DNA from: an uncultured Chloracidobacterium sp.
GTDB lineage: Bacteria; Acidobacteriota; Blastocatellia; Pyrinomonadales; Pyrinomonadaceae
Direction of reading: 5' to 3'
DNA: 64,000 nucleotides
Assembly: GCA_936914845.1 (NCBI GenBank)
Contig: CAKZGE010000005.1
Location: 270,717 to 334,716 of the forward strand
Shown here: positions 33,137 to 43,100 of the stretch, in pieces
Layout: each line of letters starts with the position of its first letter
Numbering within the stretch: the first letter of the stretch is position 1
Made by a program: the position numbers and the translations under genes
Notes under the pieces: model-generated
What the model saw: the letters and a program-made list of their open reading frames with translations, nothing else
Databases searched by the model: none
Told to the model about the DNA's origin: nothing

Positions 33137-33598
33137 TCAGATCTCGGCAAAGGCTTTGATCACATCTTGAGCATGCTGTTCCACCTTTACTTTGTCGAAT
33201 ATTTTGACGATCTTTCCGTTTTCGTCTATTAGAAAAGTTTTGCGGAAAGTGCCCATATATTTGCGGCCGTACAAGCTTTTTTCTCCCCATACGCCATAGG
33301 CTTCGACTATCTTTTTATCTGTATCCGCAAGCAGGTCGAACGGTAATTGGAATTTCGATATGAATTTTTGATGAGACCTTTCATCATCGGTTGAAACACC
33401 GAGCACCTTGATGCCCGCGGCGGCTAGTTCGGCATCGGCGTCGCGAAATGAACATGCCTCTTTCGTGCATCCGGGGGTGTTGTCTTTCGGATAGAAATAC
33501 AAAACTACCTTTTTGCCTTTCAGATCGGCCAGTTTTACCTCGTTGCCGTCTTGATCTTTCGCCGTAAAATCCGGTGCTTTATCGCCTTCTTTCAACAT
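33137..33598 (-). CDS. bcp: thioredoxin-dependent peroxiredoxin, BCP/PrxQ type
   Basis: A 153-residue atypical 2-Cys peroxiredoxin reducing hydrogen peroxide and organic hydroperoxides. The peroxidatic C44 and resolving C49 lie in DNTPGCTKEACSFRD, the five-residue spacing of the PrxQ/BCP class. Length is normal. It lies 7 bp downstream of the DUF481 gene in the same direction, so the two may be co-transcribed. Confidence 0.96.
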   Translation of the reverse strand: MLKEGDKAPDFTAKDQDGNEVKLADLKGKKVVLYFYPKDNTPGCTKEACSFRDADAELAAAGIKVLGVSTDDERSHQKFISKFQLPFDLLADTDKKIVEAYGVWGEKSLYGRKYMGTFRKTFLIDENGKIVKIFDKVKVEQHAQDVIKAFAEI

Positions 33599-33605
33599 CT
33601 CTTTT

Positions 33606-34673
33606 CTAATCCTTTTTGCCGAAATTCCATTTTACCCCGGTCGTGAAAAGCACATCATTCTTTTCAGCCGTGCCAATGGGTATATTTACATAACGGTCGC
33701 CGATGGTAAGGAACCAGCCAATTCGTTTCGTCAGATCGGCCGACAAGGTGGAATCAAAGATGAACCGATATTTGGTCATGGAGGTCACATCTTGATAAAA
33801 GGTAAACGTCTTTTGCAGCTTGACGCGGTCGCCGAAACGGTGTCGAAACGAACTGCCGGCCGTCGCTTCGGGTGTGCTCGTATTCTCTCCGATCTGCCAA
33901 GCCTTGTTCCAAGCTCCGCCCGCCAACAGATCCCATTGGGTACGATCGTTCTTTATGAACCGATAACCCGCACCGCCGCCGATAACCGAGCGAAAATTAA
34001 GATTTTTGGGCCGGTCGCGTTCAAAATCATATGAAACGAATCCGAAAGTGCGGTCGGTTGCGTTGCGGTCATATCGAATGCCGCCCCACAGCGCATTTGT
34101 CGTCGTGGATTGAGAAGCCTTGCGGTTGCTGTTCCAGAGGCTGCGTGTATAGACCGTGATATTGTCGCGATGGCCATATTTTACAGCTCTAAAGCTGGTC
34201 GTCATGGTCGATGTTCGCGTGTTTCCATTCGTATAGCTAAAGCCGATGTTGATGTTGCCCTCCCAGTGGCTGGTCAAACCGTAGTAGGGCCCGCCGAACA
34301 ATCTGCGGATAGGTTTGATCGGTGCTGCCGGTTTTGCCGCTGTCTCTGCTTTCTTGACCGGCGGAACCGGGGCATCGGCGACGAGTTCGGCCGGTTTGGC
34401 GGCTATCTCGACCTTATTCGGTGCTTCGCTGATAACCTTTTTTACCGTTGTCGGCGTGGCACCTTCGACGAGCGAAACGCTGTCAATATGGCTGGCATCG
34501 ATCTTGATCTTGCCGGCAAATTCGGTTTCAAGCGTAATGTTGCTGCCATCCAGATCAACGATCTTTCCGGTCAGCCGGTCGCCGTTCTTAAGTGTGATCT
34601 CGTCCGCCAAGATCGTGACGGTGCTGATCAAAAGCAGAATGGGAACGATAAATCCCCGATATAACTTTCGCAT
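33606..34673 (-). CDS. DUF481 outer-membrane beta-barrel protein
   Basis: A 355-residue exported protein. After the signal peptide, residues about 24-70 form a small beta domain (ITLKNGDRLTGKIVDLDGSN), followed by an Ala/Pro/Lys-rich linker and, from about residue 130, a DUF481 barrel ending in alternating hydrophobic strands (VLFTTGVKWNFGKKD). DUF481 proteins are outer-membrane barrels of unknown function, sometimes salt-induced. It is the upstream gene of the peroxiredoxin. Confidence 0.87.
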   Translation of the reverse strand: MRKLYRGFIVPILLLISTVTILADEITLKNGDRLTGKIVDLDGSNITLETEFAGKIKIDASHIDSVSLVEGATPTTVKKVISEAPNKVEIAAKPAELVADAPVPPVKKAETAAKPAAPIKPIRRLFGGPYYGLTSHWEGNINIGFSYTNGNTRTSTMTTSFRAVKYGHRDNITVYTRSLWNSNRKASQSTTTNALWGGIRYDRNATDRTFGFVSYDFERDRPKNLNFRSVIGGGAGYRFIKNDRTQWDLLAGGAWNKAWQIGENTSTPEATAGSSFRHRFGDRVKLQKTFTFYQDVTSMTKYRFIFDSTLSADLTKRIGWFLTIGDRYVNIPIGTAEKNDVLFTTGVKWNFGKKD

Positions 34674-34849
34674 GGTCGTATTTGGCCTTTCTATTTTTTT
34701 TCGCCTGCTTAAGGGTAAAGCGAATACTATAATATTAGCATTATGCTTTTAAGATTTGAATTATTTACCGTAGGCAGGCATTTGAGGTACGATGCCGCCG
34801 ACGGGGAAAGAGTTTGACCATTTTGCGGAAAACGTTTAGTTTTTACTCA

Positions 34850-35473
34850 ATGAAGCGACCAATCCCGCATTCGTCTGCCGTGCGGCAAATGTACCGGATC
34901 AAGCGCGAATTCGGCGAAAAACTCCGTACCGAATATGAGCATCGGGCACAGCCGTGTTCAACGTGCCAAACGCCGGGAGCCTGCTGTTTGGATGAACATT
35001 TCGTCAATGTACGCATAACCCGGCTCGAAGCTTCCGCGATAAATAGTGTGATCGCCGAACTTCCGGACGCAGCGGCAGTCTATTCTCGAACGGCAGCGGC
35101 GATCGAAAGATATGATCTTCTCGGAGCAGGCTCGGAAGCGACCTATGCCTGTCCGCTTTTCGAACGAGCACGCGGCTGTTTGGTCCATGGCCCGGCCAAA
35201 CCTCCCGCTTGCATGCATCACGCCTGTTACGAGAGCCGCGATGATCTGCCGCCGAACGAATTGTTGGAAACCATAGAAGCCGAGATCGCAAGGCTTAGCC
35301 GGCTTGTTCATGGTAAAGACGAAATCGGGATCCCGTTGCCGGTTGCGGTCATGCAAAACGCTTCAGCCGAGCACCAAGGACGGACATCGGCAGCAGTAAG
35401 GCAAGAAATATCAGATGGTACCAAAGCGGTAAATAGCTCCACACGCTTAGCTGGACAGCCACCCCGAAGATAA
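34850..35473 (+). CDS. cysteine-rich protein, YkgJ-like zinc/iron-binding type
   Basis: A 207-residue protein from the ATG at 34850. Cysteines cluster in PCSTCQTPGACCLDEHFVNV and again in YACPLFERARGCLVHG and PPACMHHACYE, a layout close to the YkgJ family thought to bind zinc or an iron-sulfur cluster. The last 40 residues are low in hydrophobics and lie inside the convergent membrane-protein gene (125-base overlap), so the true C-terminus may be an extension from a lost stop codon. Confidence 0.75.
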   Translation: MKRPIPHSSAVRQMYRIKREFGEKLRTEYEHRAQPCSTCQTPGACCLDEHFVNVRITRLEASAINSVIAELPDAAAVYSRTAAAIERYDLLGAGSEATYACPLFERARGCLVHGPAKPPACMHHACYESRDDLPPNELLETIEAEIARLSRLVHGKDEIGIPLPVAVMQNASAEHQGRTSAAVRQEISDGTKAVNSSTRLAGQPPRR

Positions 35474-35756
35474 GCAGCACTATTCCCAATATCAGAGCGG
35501 AGCGGCGGTTTTCTCCTGCGACGGCAGCTGTCACAAAACCGGCGATCGCCGTTATTAAGATCGCCCGGACGATATGCGAAACGAGCAGAACGGGGTCAGC
35601 GGCGAAATGCTGCCCGGTCTCAATAGCTGCCTGAAAGGCATTTTGATGAGCTCCGTACCGATCAGGAGAGATCACTGCAAGCAATTGATCAGACCCGATC
35701 CAAAGAATACTCCATACAATGAAACCGGCTAAGACCCCGAAGATCATTCTCAGCAT
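35349..35756 (-). CDS. small integral membrane protein
   Basis: A 135-residue protein with four clear hydrophobic helices (MIFGVLAGFIVWSILWI; LVSHIVRAILITAIAGFV; SALILGIVLLIFGVAVQL; WYHLIFLALLLPMSVLGA). No family is recognised. Its 3' 125 bases overlap the convergent cysteine-rich gene. The hydrophobic pattern continues through the overlap, which supports this frame as the genuine one there. Confidence 0.75.
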   Translation of the reverse strand: MLRMIFGVLAGFIVWSILWIGSDQLLAVISPDRYGAHQNAFQAAIETGQHFAADPVLLVSHIVRAILITAIAGFVTAAVAGENRRSALILGIVLLIFGVAVQLSVWSYLPLWYHLIFLALLLPMSVLGARLKRFA

Positions 35757-35830
35757 ATCTACCTCGCTAAAAAAGGGAAAAAAGAATTACGCAAACAATC
35801 TATGCGCAAATATCCACCCTGTCAAACCCG

Positions 35831-35859
35831 CAAAAAAAGGGCGAACCAAGATCCGCCCT
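35831..35859 (-). terminator. terminator after sppA
   Basis: AGGGCG (35838-35843) and CGCCCT (35854-35859) form a stem; on the minus strand it is followed by seven T residues. It lies 20 bp after the sppA stop. Confidence 0.85.
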
Positions 35860-35879
35860 ACAAGATCAATGTTTTTTGC

Positions 35880-37676
35880 CTATTTGATCGTTAATTCAAA
35901 AGGCATCATCATCATCGCGTCGCCGCGTTTCATCTGTTCCATCATTACCGAATAGCGGAAAGCCTTGCGTACGTCTTCGGGCAATGCCTGTGCAAACGCC
36001 TTTTGAGCTTTTTGTTCTTCGGAGATCTGAACCGAATCGCCGCCGCTGAACAAAGTTTCCAAAAACGGCTTCGGCGTCGGAAAGATCACCCGCCGAACTT
36101 CTTTATCTGCGGCGATGCCGGCCTGCACTTTAGCGATCTCGATCGCTTTTTCCAGTCCGCCGAATTCATCGACCAAACCGCGTTCTTTTGCTTGGGTGCC
36201 GGTCCACACACGCCCCTGGCCGAGGGCATCGACCTCTTCATTGGTCTTTTTTCGGCCGGCGGCGACCTTTGGCACGAACATATCGTAATAGACGCTGTTT
36301 GCTTGGTCGGTCATTTTCGTCCTTTCGGCGTCGGTCCAATGTTCGGTTTCCTTAAAAATGCCCGAATTTTTGCCCCGGGTGGTATATTCGTTGCTGATCC
36401 CGAGCCAGTCGTACAATCCCTTGACGACCGGTTTGCCCATGAACATTCCGATCGAACCGGTAATGGTCGAAGGTTGTGCAACGATCGTGTTGGCATTTGC
36501 CGCAATATAATAACCGCCGGAAGCGGCGACGTCGCCCATCGAAACAACCACTGGCTTCTTTGCCTTGGCGTTTTCGAGGGCGTACCACATAAGGTCTGAT
36601 GCAAGGGCGGAACCGCCGGGCGAATCCACGCGCAATACGATCGCTTTGACAGATGTATCATTGGCGGCATCATTTACCGCCGCAACGACCGTGTCCGAAC
36701 CGACCATGCTTCCGCCAAAAGGGCTTTCGCTTGAACGGCCGATGTTGATCGCCCCGGAGGCATAGATAACGGCGACCTTTTCGCCATTGTTAAGCCCGAG
36801 CGAATCCGAAGAAACATTCCGATAGCGCGAACCGGAAATGGTCCGCAGCTTATCATTTTCCGCATAGCCGAGCTTCTTTTGAAATTCACCATAGACCTGT
36901 TCGCGATAGAACGCATCGTCTATCAGGCCAAGATCTTTTGCCTGCCGAGCGTTATACGGGGCGTTGTCTATCAGGCCTTTTGCGTCGTCCGGCGAGATCT
37001 TTCTTGATTCGGCGATCGCATTTACCATCCGGCCGTAAAATTCGTCTAAAAGAGCATTTGTGACCTCGCGCTGACCTTCGCCCATTTCTTTTTTGGTGTA
37101 TTGGTCCGGGGCGTTCTTGTATTTCGGGCCGATCTGAACCACATCTGTTTCGATGCCTAGTTTATCGAGCGAGCCTTTATAGAACATCGCCTCTGATGCG
37201 AGCCCGTTGATATAGATATCGCCCGGCGGCGGCACGAATATCTTATCGGCGGCGGTGGCGATGTAATATTCCTTATTCATACCCAGTTCCATATAGGCAT
37301 AAACAGGTTTGCCCGATTGCCGCACGTCTTTTATCGCGTCGCGGAGTTCATCAGCTTTTGCCCAGCCAATACCGGGAAAATTTATATTGAGCAGCACACC
37401 GCTGACGCGGTTGTCCACCTTTGCTTTACGAAGCTGTGTTATAAGCCCGGTGAAAGATTGGCCGGGCGACATGCCGAGAGCTTCGATGAAAGGGTCATCC
37501 GGGGCATAATCCGGCAAGCTGCCGGTAACGTCCAGAACGAGCACGCTGTTCGAAGCAACGCTCGGTTTGCTAAGCGAACTGGCAAAAAGAGCCAGGCCGA
37601 TGATCCCTAAAAGAACAAGCACCAGAAGAACAGCTCCGATGCCAAGAAATATTTTTGTACCTTTTGATGTGGCCAT
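35880..37676 (-). CDS. sppA: signal peptide peptidase SppA, 67K type
   Basis: A 598-residue membrane-anchored peptidase that degrades leftover signal peptides. An N-terminal helix (residues 9-32) anchors it. The duplicated ClpP-like domains carry the general base K187 (GPKYKNAPD) in the first half and the nucleophile S387 (MGDVAASGGYY) in the second, the Ser/Lys dyad of the long E. coli-like form. GSIGMFMGKPVV and the VWTGTQAKERGLVDEFGG segment are typical. It stands alone with its own terminator. Confidence 0.95.
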   Translation of the reverse strand: MATSKGTKIFLGIGAVLLVLVLLGIIGLALFASSLSKPSVASNSVLVLDVTGSLPDYAPDDPFIEALGMSPGQSFTGLITQLRKAKVDNRVSGVLLNINFPGIGWAKADELRDAIKDVRQSGKPVYAYMELGMNKEYYIATAADKIFVPPPGDIYINGLASEAMFYKGSLDKLGIETDVVQIGPKYKNAPDQYTKKEMGEGQREVTNALLDEFYGRMVNAIAESRKISPDDAKGLIDNAPYNARQAKDLGLIDDAFYREQVYGEFQKKLGYAENDKLRTISGSRYRNVSSDSLGLNNGEKVAVIYASGAINIGRSSESPFGGSMVGSDTVVAAVNDAANDTSVKAIVLRVDSPGGSALASDLMWYALENAKAKKPVVVSMGDVAASGGYYIAANANTIVAQPSTITGSIGMFMGKPVVKGLYDWLGISNEYTTRGKNSGIFKETEHWTDAERTKMTDQANSVYYDMFVPKVAAGRKKTNEEVDALGQGRVWTGTQAKERGLVDEFGGLEKAIEIAKVQAGIAADKEVRRVIFPTPKPFLETLFSGGDSVQISEEQKAQKAFAQALPEDVRKAFRYSVMMEQMKRGDAMMMMPFELTIK

Positions 37677-37747
37677 GCAATTTTATTTTCGATCACGATC
37701 TATTTGATCTGTCTATAAAATATCATACGAGAATATTTTCCAAAGGT

Positions 37748-38344
37748 TTATGCTCTTTCCGCCGGTTTTTTGGCTTGGATCAGGTTGAAGATCCCGAGCA
37801 GATGCGGGCGGACCTCAATTATCTCAGCCCCGGCGAATTCGACATTTGCGGCAGTTTGCCTATTGATGTGCTCTCCCGCCAATCGAGCTGTCACCGCATT
37901 CAATACGTCAAAGGCTCTACCCAGTATTCCGGGCGGCCGAACATGCTCAAGCAAGACCAAGCTGCCGCCGGGCCTGATCGTGCGCAATGTTTCGGCCAAA
38001 CACCCGGCCGGATCTGATACCGAGCAGAAAACCATAGTTGCAAATGCTGCATCGAATGAATTTGCGGCGAAAGGCAGCCTTTGGGCATCGGCCTGAACGA
38101 GGTCTTGGAAAGTTGCCTTGCCCCGAGCGATCTCGAGCATTTTTATAGATATTTCGGCTGCGGCGGCGTGGCGGCAAACCGGGTAGCGGCTGAAATTTGC
38201 ACCGGTTCCGGCACCGATCTCTAAAATTGAGGCATTGTGCGGCAGCAGCGACAGAGTTTCCGATCGCCATTTGGCAAGCCCCAATTTTTCAAATGGCCGC
38301 AGAAGCCGGTCATATCGGGATGCAAATCGGTCGTAGATCGCCAT
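37748..38344 (-). CDS. class I SAM-dependent methyltransferase
   Basis: A 198-residue methyltransferase from the ATG at 38344 (MAIYDRFASRYDRL). The SAM loop is ILEIGAGTGANF, followed by AAEISIKMLE, LVQADAQRLPF and the post-motif FDAAFATMVFCSV, the UbiE/PmtA-like (phospholipid or quinone) pattern. The substrate is not evident. It is divergent from the NtrC-type regulator, 77 bp apart. Confidence 0.88.
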   Translation of the reverse strand: MAIYDRFASRYDRLLRPFEKLGLAKWRSETLSLLPHNASILEIGAGTGANFSRYPVCRHAAAAEISIKMLEIARGKATFQDLVQADAQRLPFAANSFDAAFATMVFCSVSDPAGCLAETLRTIRPGGSLVLLEHVRPPGILGRAFDVLNAVTARLAGEHINRQTAANVEFAGAEIIEVRPHLLGIFNLIQAKKPAERA

Positions 38345-38421
38345 ATTCAAATGATATAGCAGAAACCGCCGGCGGGCGTAACTGGATAACCGCAGCGGCT
38401 TTGCGGTATCATTCAAATTTC

Positions 38422-39825
38422 ATGGGTAAAAAAGGTTCCATCTTAGTTTGCGACGACGAAGAGATAATGCGCGATGTGCTGGAGACGATACTTTCCGGCG
38501 CAGGATATAAGGTCGATCTGGCAAAAACGGGCGAAGAAGCGCTCGAAGCATATTCGCGGCATTCTTATGATGTTGTTTTGATGGATGTTTCGATGCCGGG
38601 CATGGGCGGCCTGACCGCTCTTGAAGAGCTGATAAAGATCGACCCGGACGCCGTGGTGCTGATGATAACGGCGTTTGCCACCTTTGATACGGCGATCTCG
38701 GCCTGGGAAAAAGGAGCCGCCGGCGTTATCCGCAAACCGTTTCAAAATGAACAGATCGTTTCTCTAGCCGCCCGGGGCATCAAAAAACGCCGGAAAGAAG
38801 AAGAGCGCCAAACCCTTCGCCAGGTAATGACCCGTTCTGTAAAGCGCGATGCTTTCGTGGGGCGTTCGGATCTGATGGAAGATATCTTTCGTTTGGTAGA
38901 TCGGGTCGCACCGGCTCGTTCGACCGTTCTGATCACCGGCGAAAGCGGCACCGGGAAAGAACTTTTGGCAAAGGCGATCCACGAAGGCAGCCCGCGAGCG
39001 GATAATCCTTTCGTTGCCGTAAATTGTTCGAATATTCCCTCCGAATTGTTGGAATCCGAACTCTTTGGCCACACAAAAGGAGCCTTTACCGGGGCTGTTT
39101 CCGCCAAAAAAGGCCTTTTCGAGGTTGCGGATACCGGTTCGATCTTTTTAGATGAGATCGGTGATCTGCGCCCGGAGATCCAAGTGCGGCTCCTGCGCGT
39201 TATTCAGGAACGCGAATTTACACCGCTTGGCGACACGGTTCCGGTCAAGGTCGATGTTCGCATCATCGCCGCGACCAATGTTGATCTGAAGGACGCCGTA
39301 AAGACCGGCACTTTTCGCGAAGACCTCTATTATCGCCTTTCTGTGGTGCCGATCGAATTGCCGGCACTTCGCCAGCGACACGAAGATATTTTGCCGCTTA
39401 CCCAGCATTTTATACGCAAATATAACGAAGAGAATGGCCGCACGATTTCCGAATCAATTCGCCCGGATGTGCTTTCTTTGCTTGAAAATTATTACTACCC
39501 GGGAAATGTCCGCGAACTTGAGAACATCATCGAACGGGCCGTCGTAATTGCTCCGACCGACGAATTGACCGTCGAATGTTTGCGGCCGGAAGTTCGCGAC
39601 CCCGACCACGCCTATCAGATGGTCCAGGCTGCCGAAGGGGCCTCCGTCGGTATTGATATTGCACGCGGCGTAAATTTCTACGACCAGGTCAAAACATTTG
39701 AGATCGATCTTATCCGCCGAGCTCTCGAACAAACCGGCGGACACCAAAGCCGAGCCGCCCGCCTTCTCGGCCTCAATGCCACAACGCTCAATTCAAAGAT
39801 CAAGTCCTACAACCTTCAGATCTGA
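38422..39825 (+). CDS. NtrC-family sigma-54-dependent response regulator
   Basis: A 467-residue regulator from the ATG at 38422. The receiver has D55 as the phosphorylation site (VVLMDVSMPG). The AAA+ domain has Walker A GESGTGKE, the GAFTGA loop that contacts sigma-54, and the Walker B segment GSIFLDEIGDL. A Fis-type helix-turn-helix closes it (SRAARLLGLNATTLNSKI). No histidine kinase is adjacent. A sigma-54-like promoter at 39993-40008 precedes the next gene, an Oar-type TonB-dependent protein, which makes that gene a candidate target. Confidence 0.95.
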   Translation: MGKKGSILVCDDEEIMRDVLETILSGAGYKVDLAKTGEEALEAYSRHSYDVVLMDVSMPGMGGLTALEELIKIDPDAVVLMITAFATFDTAISAWEKGAAGVIRKPFQNEQIVSLAARGIKKRRKEEERQTLRQVMTRSVKRDAFVGRSDLMEDIFRLVDRVAPARSTVLITGESGTGKELLAKAIHEGSPRADNPFVAVNCSNIPSELLESELFGHTKGAFTGAVSAKKGLFEVADTGSIFLDEIGDLRPEIQVRLLRVIQEREFTPLGDTVPVKVDVRIIAATNVDLKDAVKTGTFREDLYYRLSVVPIELPALRQRHEDILPLTQHFIRKYNEENGRTISESIRPDVLSLLENYYYPGNVRELENIIERAVVIAPTDELTVECLRPEVRDPDHAYQMVQAAEGASVGIDIARGVNFYDQVKTFEIDLIRRALEQTGGHQSRAARLLGLNATTLNSKIKSYNLQI

Positions 39826-39992
39826 CACCGGGGATTCCATAGCGTCTCGGGAATAAATTCAGAATTTTGGAGAAATATCCGATTCTTGCAAGAACCGTTG
39901 CCTTTTATTAGAAATAACGTGTTCTCGCGCGATCGACGCAAATTAACATATATATATGCTTGGTGATGGTTTAAGCTATCAAACGCCCCCCG

Positions 39993-40008
39993 TGGCATAG
40001 TTTTTGTC
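39993..40008 (+). promoter_or_regulatory. candidate sigma-54 promoter before the Oar-type gene
   Basis: TGGCATAGTTTTTGTC matches the -24/-12 consensus TGGCAYR-N4-TTGCW with correct spacing and one change (TTGT for TTGC). It lies in a 351-bp gap (39826-40176) with no other gene, giving a leader of about 155 bases. The upstream neighbour is a sigma-54 activator. The rest of the gap is AT-rich, without a clear enhancer repeat or terminator. Confidence 0.55.
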
Positions 40009-40176
40009 TATTGTCGTATCTGGTACATGTTACTGCAGTCCTTCACCTTTATTTTTTTGGCCATTCTTAGCAGTGAAAGAAAATCTTATTTTCTTAAATA
40101 GTTGGTTTGAGGAAATAATTACGGGAAGGGCGATTGCTTTAAACAGCTGTCTCACTACTTAGGAGTTAAATAATTT

Positions 40177-43100
40177 ATGAAAAAGATGCTTTTTATGTTT
40201 CTGGCGATAATTGCGCTCGTCGGTTACAATGTGTCTGCTCAGGGTACACGCGGAACTATACGCGGTATTGTGAGCGATGGGAATAAAGCAGCGATCCCTA
40301 ACGCTTCAGTTAGATTGGTCGATGCTGTAAAAGGAACGGAATCGGTTACCCAAACCAGTTCAAACGGAACCTATCAATTTTTGGAAGTTGATCCGGCGAT
40401 CTACTATATTGTTGTTAACGCGTCGGGTTTTAGCGATTCTCGGATAAATGAGATCAAAGTTGAGCCAAATAGAAATCTTGTGCTCGATGTTGCAATGGCA
40501 GTGGGTACGGTAACTAACGAAGTTACGGTCACAGCGGGCGACGAACTTATTGATCGAGAGTCGGCGACACTTGGAACGACGGTGGATAGAAAGCGCGTTG
40601 AAGGGTTGCCGCTAGATGGTCGCAACATTCTATCACTAGCCCTTCTCCAGCCGGGCGTTGCACCGACTGCGGGTACACTATCTGGTACAGGGATTCGCGT
40701 CAACGGAAACCGTGGTGTTGAAAACAATATTCAGCTTGACGGTGCTAATAACAATGAAGTTGCTGTGGGTGGCACTATTGGTGCCCAGCCGCGACCGGAT
40801 GCTGTACAAGAATTCCGTCTGCTTACTTCGAACTTCGAACCCGAATTCGGACGTAACACCGGTGCTATTATCAACGTAGTCACTCGTTCGGGAGCAAACA
40901 GATTTTTCGGAAATGGCCGCTTTTTCTATCGTCCGACCGAACTTTCGGCAGCTAATTTTCTAACCAAAGCTTTGGCGGGCACAACGGGCAGAGCCGGACA
41001 GGATGTTCGGGAGCCGTTTGACCGTAAAGAGTACGGATTCAATGTTGGCGGACCAATATATTTTCTCAATTTCGGCGAAGGCGTTCCTTCTATTTATGAT
41101 GGTAAGGACAAAAGCTTTTTCTTTGTCGATTACGAACGTCGCTGGCAAAACCGCGGAGCTTCTTCGACCGTTTCGGGAATCCCAACACTTGCTGAGCGGC
41201 AGGGAAACTTCAGTGGTTCCGGTTCAACAATTTACGACCCGCTAACGGCGACCGCAGCCAATCCTGGCGGTAATCCTTTTCCGGGAAATGTTATCCCGAC
41301 CAACCGTATCTCGCCGATCGCGGCCTACTACAATCAGTTCTTGCCTACTCCAAATGCTAGCGGGCAAGCTCAAGTGGGAAATGATACTTTAACGATCAAT
41401 AACTATTTCACGCTGCGTTTGGACCATAACATCACAAACGACCACCTATTAAACTTCACTTACAACTATTTTGACAGTGACGCGGCCGCAGGACTCGCCT
41501 TTGGCGGAACTAATTTTCCTGGTTTTGGTGCCACGGATAAGCGTGCAACCGACAACTATGTCGGTCGCTACACCTACGTCATGACGTCAAATCTGATCAA
41601 CAATTTTTTGGTTAGCTATTCGCGTAACGATCAGCCGAGCGTTGCACCGGTCAACAAGACCACTCCGGCACAGATCGGATTTACAGCGAATTTCGTAGCC
41701 GATGCTCAATTTGCCGGTCCGCCCCGTATTAGTTTCTATGATAGAGGCATCTTTCTCGGAAACACGATTCAGGGACCGCAGGCCCGTATAACTGAAAATA
41801 TTCAGTTCCAGGATTCTGTCAGTTGGCTTGTCGGCTCTCACCGAATGAAATTTGGAGTCGATTTTGTTAAATACAAACAGAATACGAATTTCTTGTTTAT
41901 CAATCAGGGTATTTTCGGATATTCGGCGGTTGGCGAACCTGGGAGCAATTCCGTCGGCGACGATTACGCAGACTTCCTTTTAGGTACGAGCCCGCTGACA
42001 GCTCAATTCGGATCTGCTGGCGTACGGGATTATCGGCAGAAAGGATATGCGGCTTTTGCTCAAGATTCGTGGCGAGCGACTCGCAATCTCACGCTTTCCT
42101 ACGGTGTTAGATACGAATATACCTCCCCTTTGAAGGACCTTCAAAATAGAGTTGCATATTATCGTCCGGGTTCTGTGTCTCAACAGCTGATCGCCGGAAC
42201 CCTTAGTTATGATGGTAGACGGATCGCTCTGCCCGCAGGCGGACGAGCTCCGAACGGGCTTGTCTATGTTGGCGATCAGGACAACGTACTTGGCGGAACT
42301 GTTCCGGAGGGTGGCGTTGCTCTCGACAAGAACAACTTTGCCCCACGTGTAGGCTTGGCCTATTCAGTCAATATGGGCGAAGGATTCTTGGGCCGCCTGG
42401 CGGGCAAAGATAAGACTGTGTTCAGAGCCGGATTTGGCATGTACTATGGTGCCATTGTCGGCGATACGGCACTTCAGCAGTTGTCGGCACCGGGATTTAA
42501 CGGCACGAATGCATATTTCTACCGGGCAAGCGGCACGTTGGCGGATCCTTTCGCTCCAGACCCGTATCCGCTCTACAGCTATCTTGGCGGGCCGAAAGAT
42601 GTTCCGACATCGATCCCAAATCCGTTTACGTCAACCTCAGATATTTTGGTTGGCCTGACGGCTGCTGCCCCAAGGCTGACACAATTCTCACAACCTATCG
42701 ATCCGAATATTGAGACACCTGAAGTGTTTCAATGGAACGTGACGGTTGAAAGGAGCTTCGCTCGCGACTATGTTATTGGTTTGAGCTATGTCGGTTCGCG
42801 GGGACATAAACTTTATATCCGCGAAGCCGTCAATCCTTCGGTTGGCACTTTGCTTCCGGCGTCACTTCGCCCACAAGTTACCCCAACCCCAACGGTTGGA
42901 AATGTAAACAGTCGTAGGCTGAATAACGACATTTCTGTAGCTTTGAATCAATTGACCAGCGGCGGAAATTCGCAGTTCGATGCTTTCCAGGTTAACTTTC
43001 AAAAGCGTTTTAGCGATGGTTTCCAATTCCAGGCCGCCTATACCTTTTCAAAGTCATTGTCTGATGCTGACACACAGCGCGGACAATTAGACTTGCTGGA

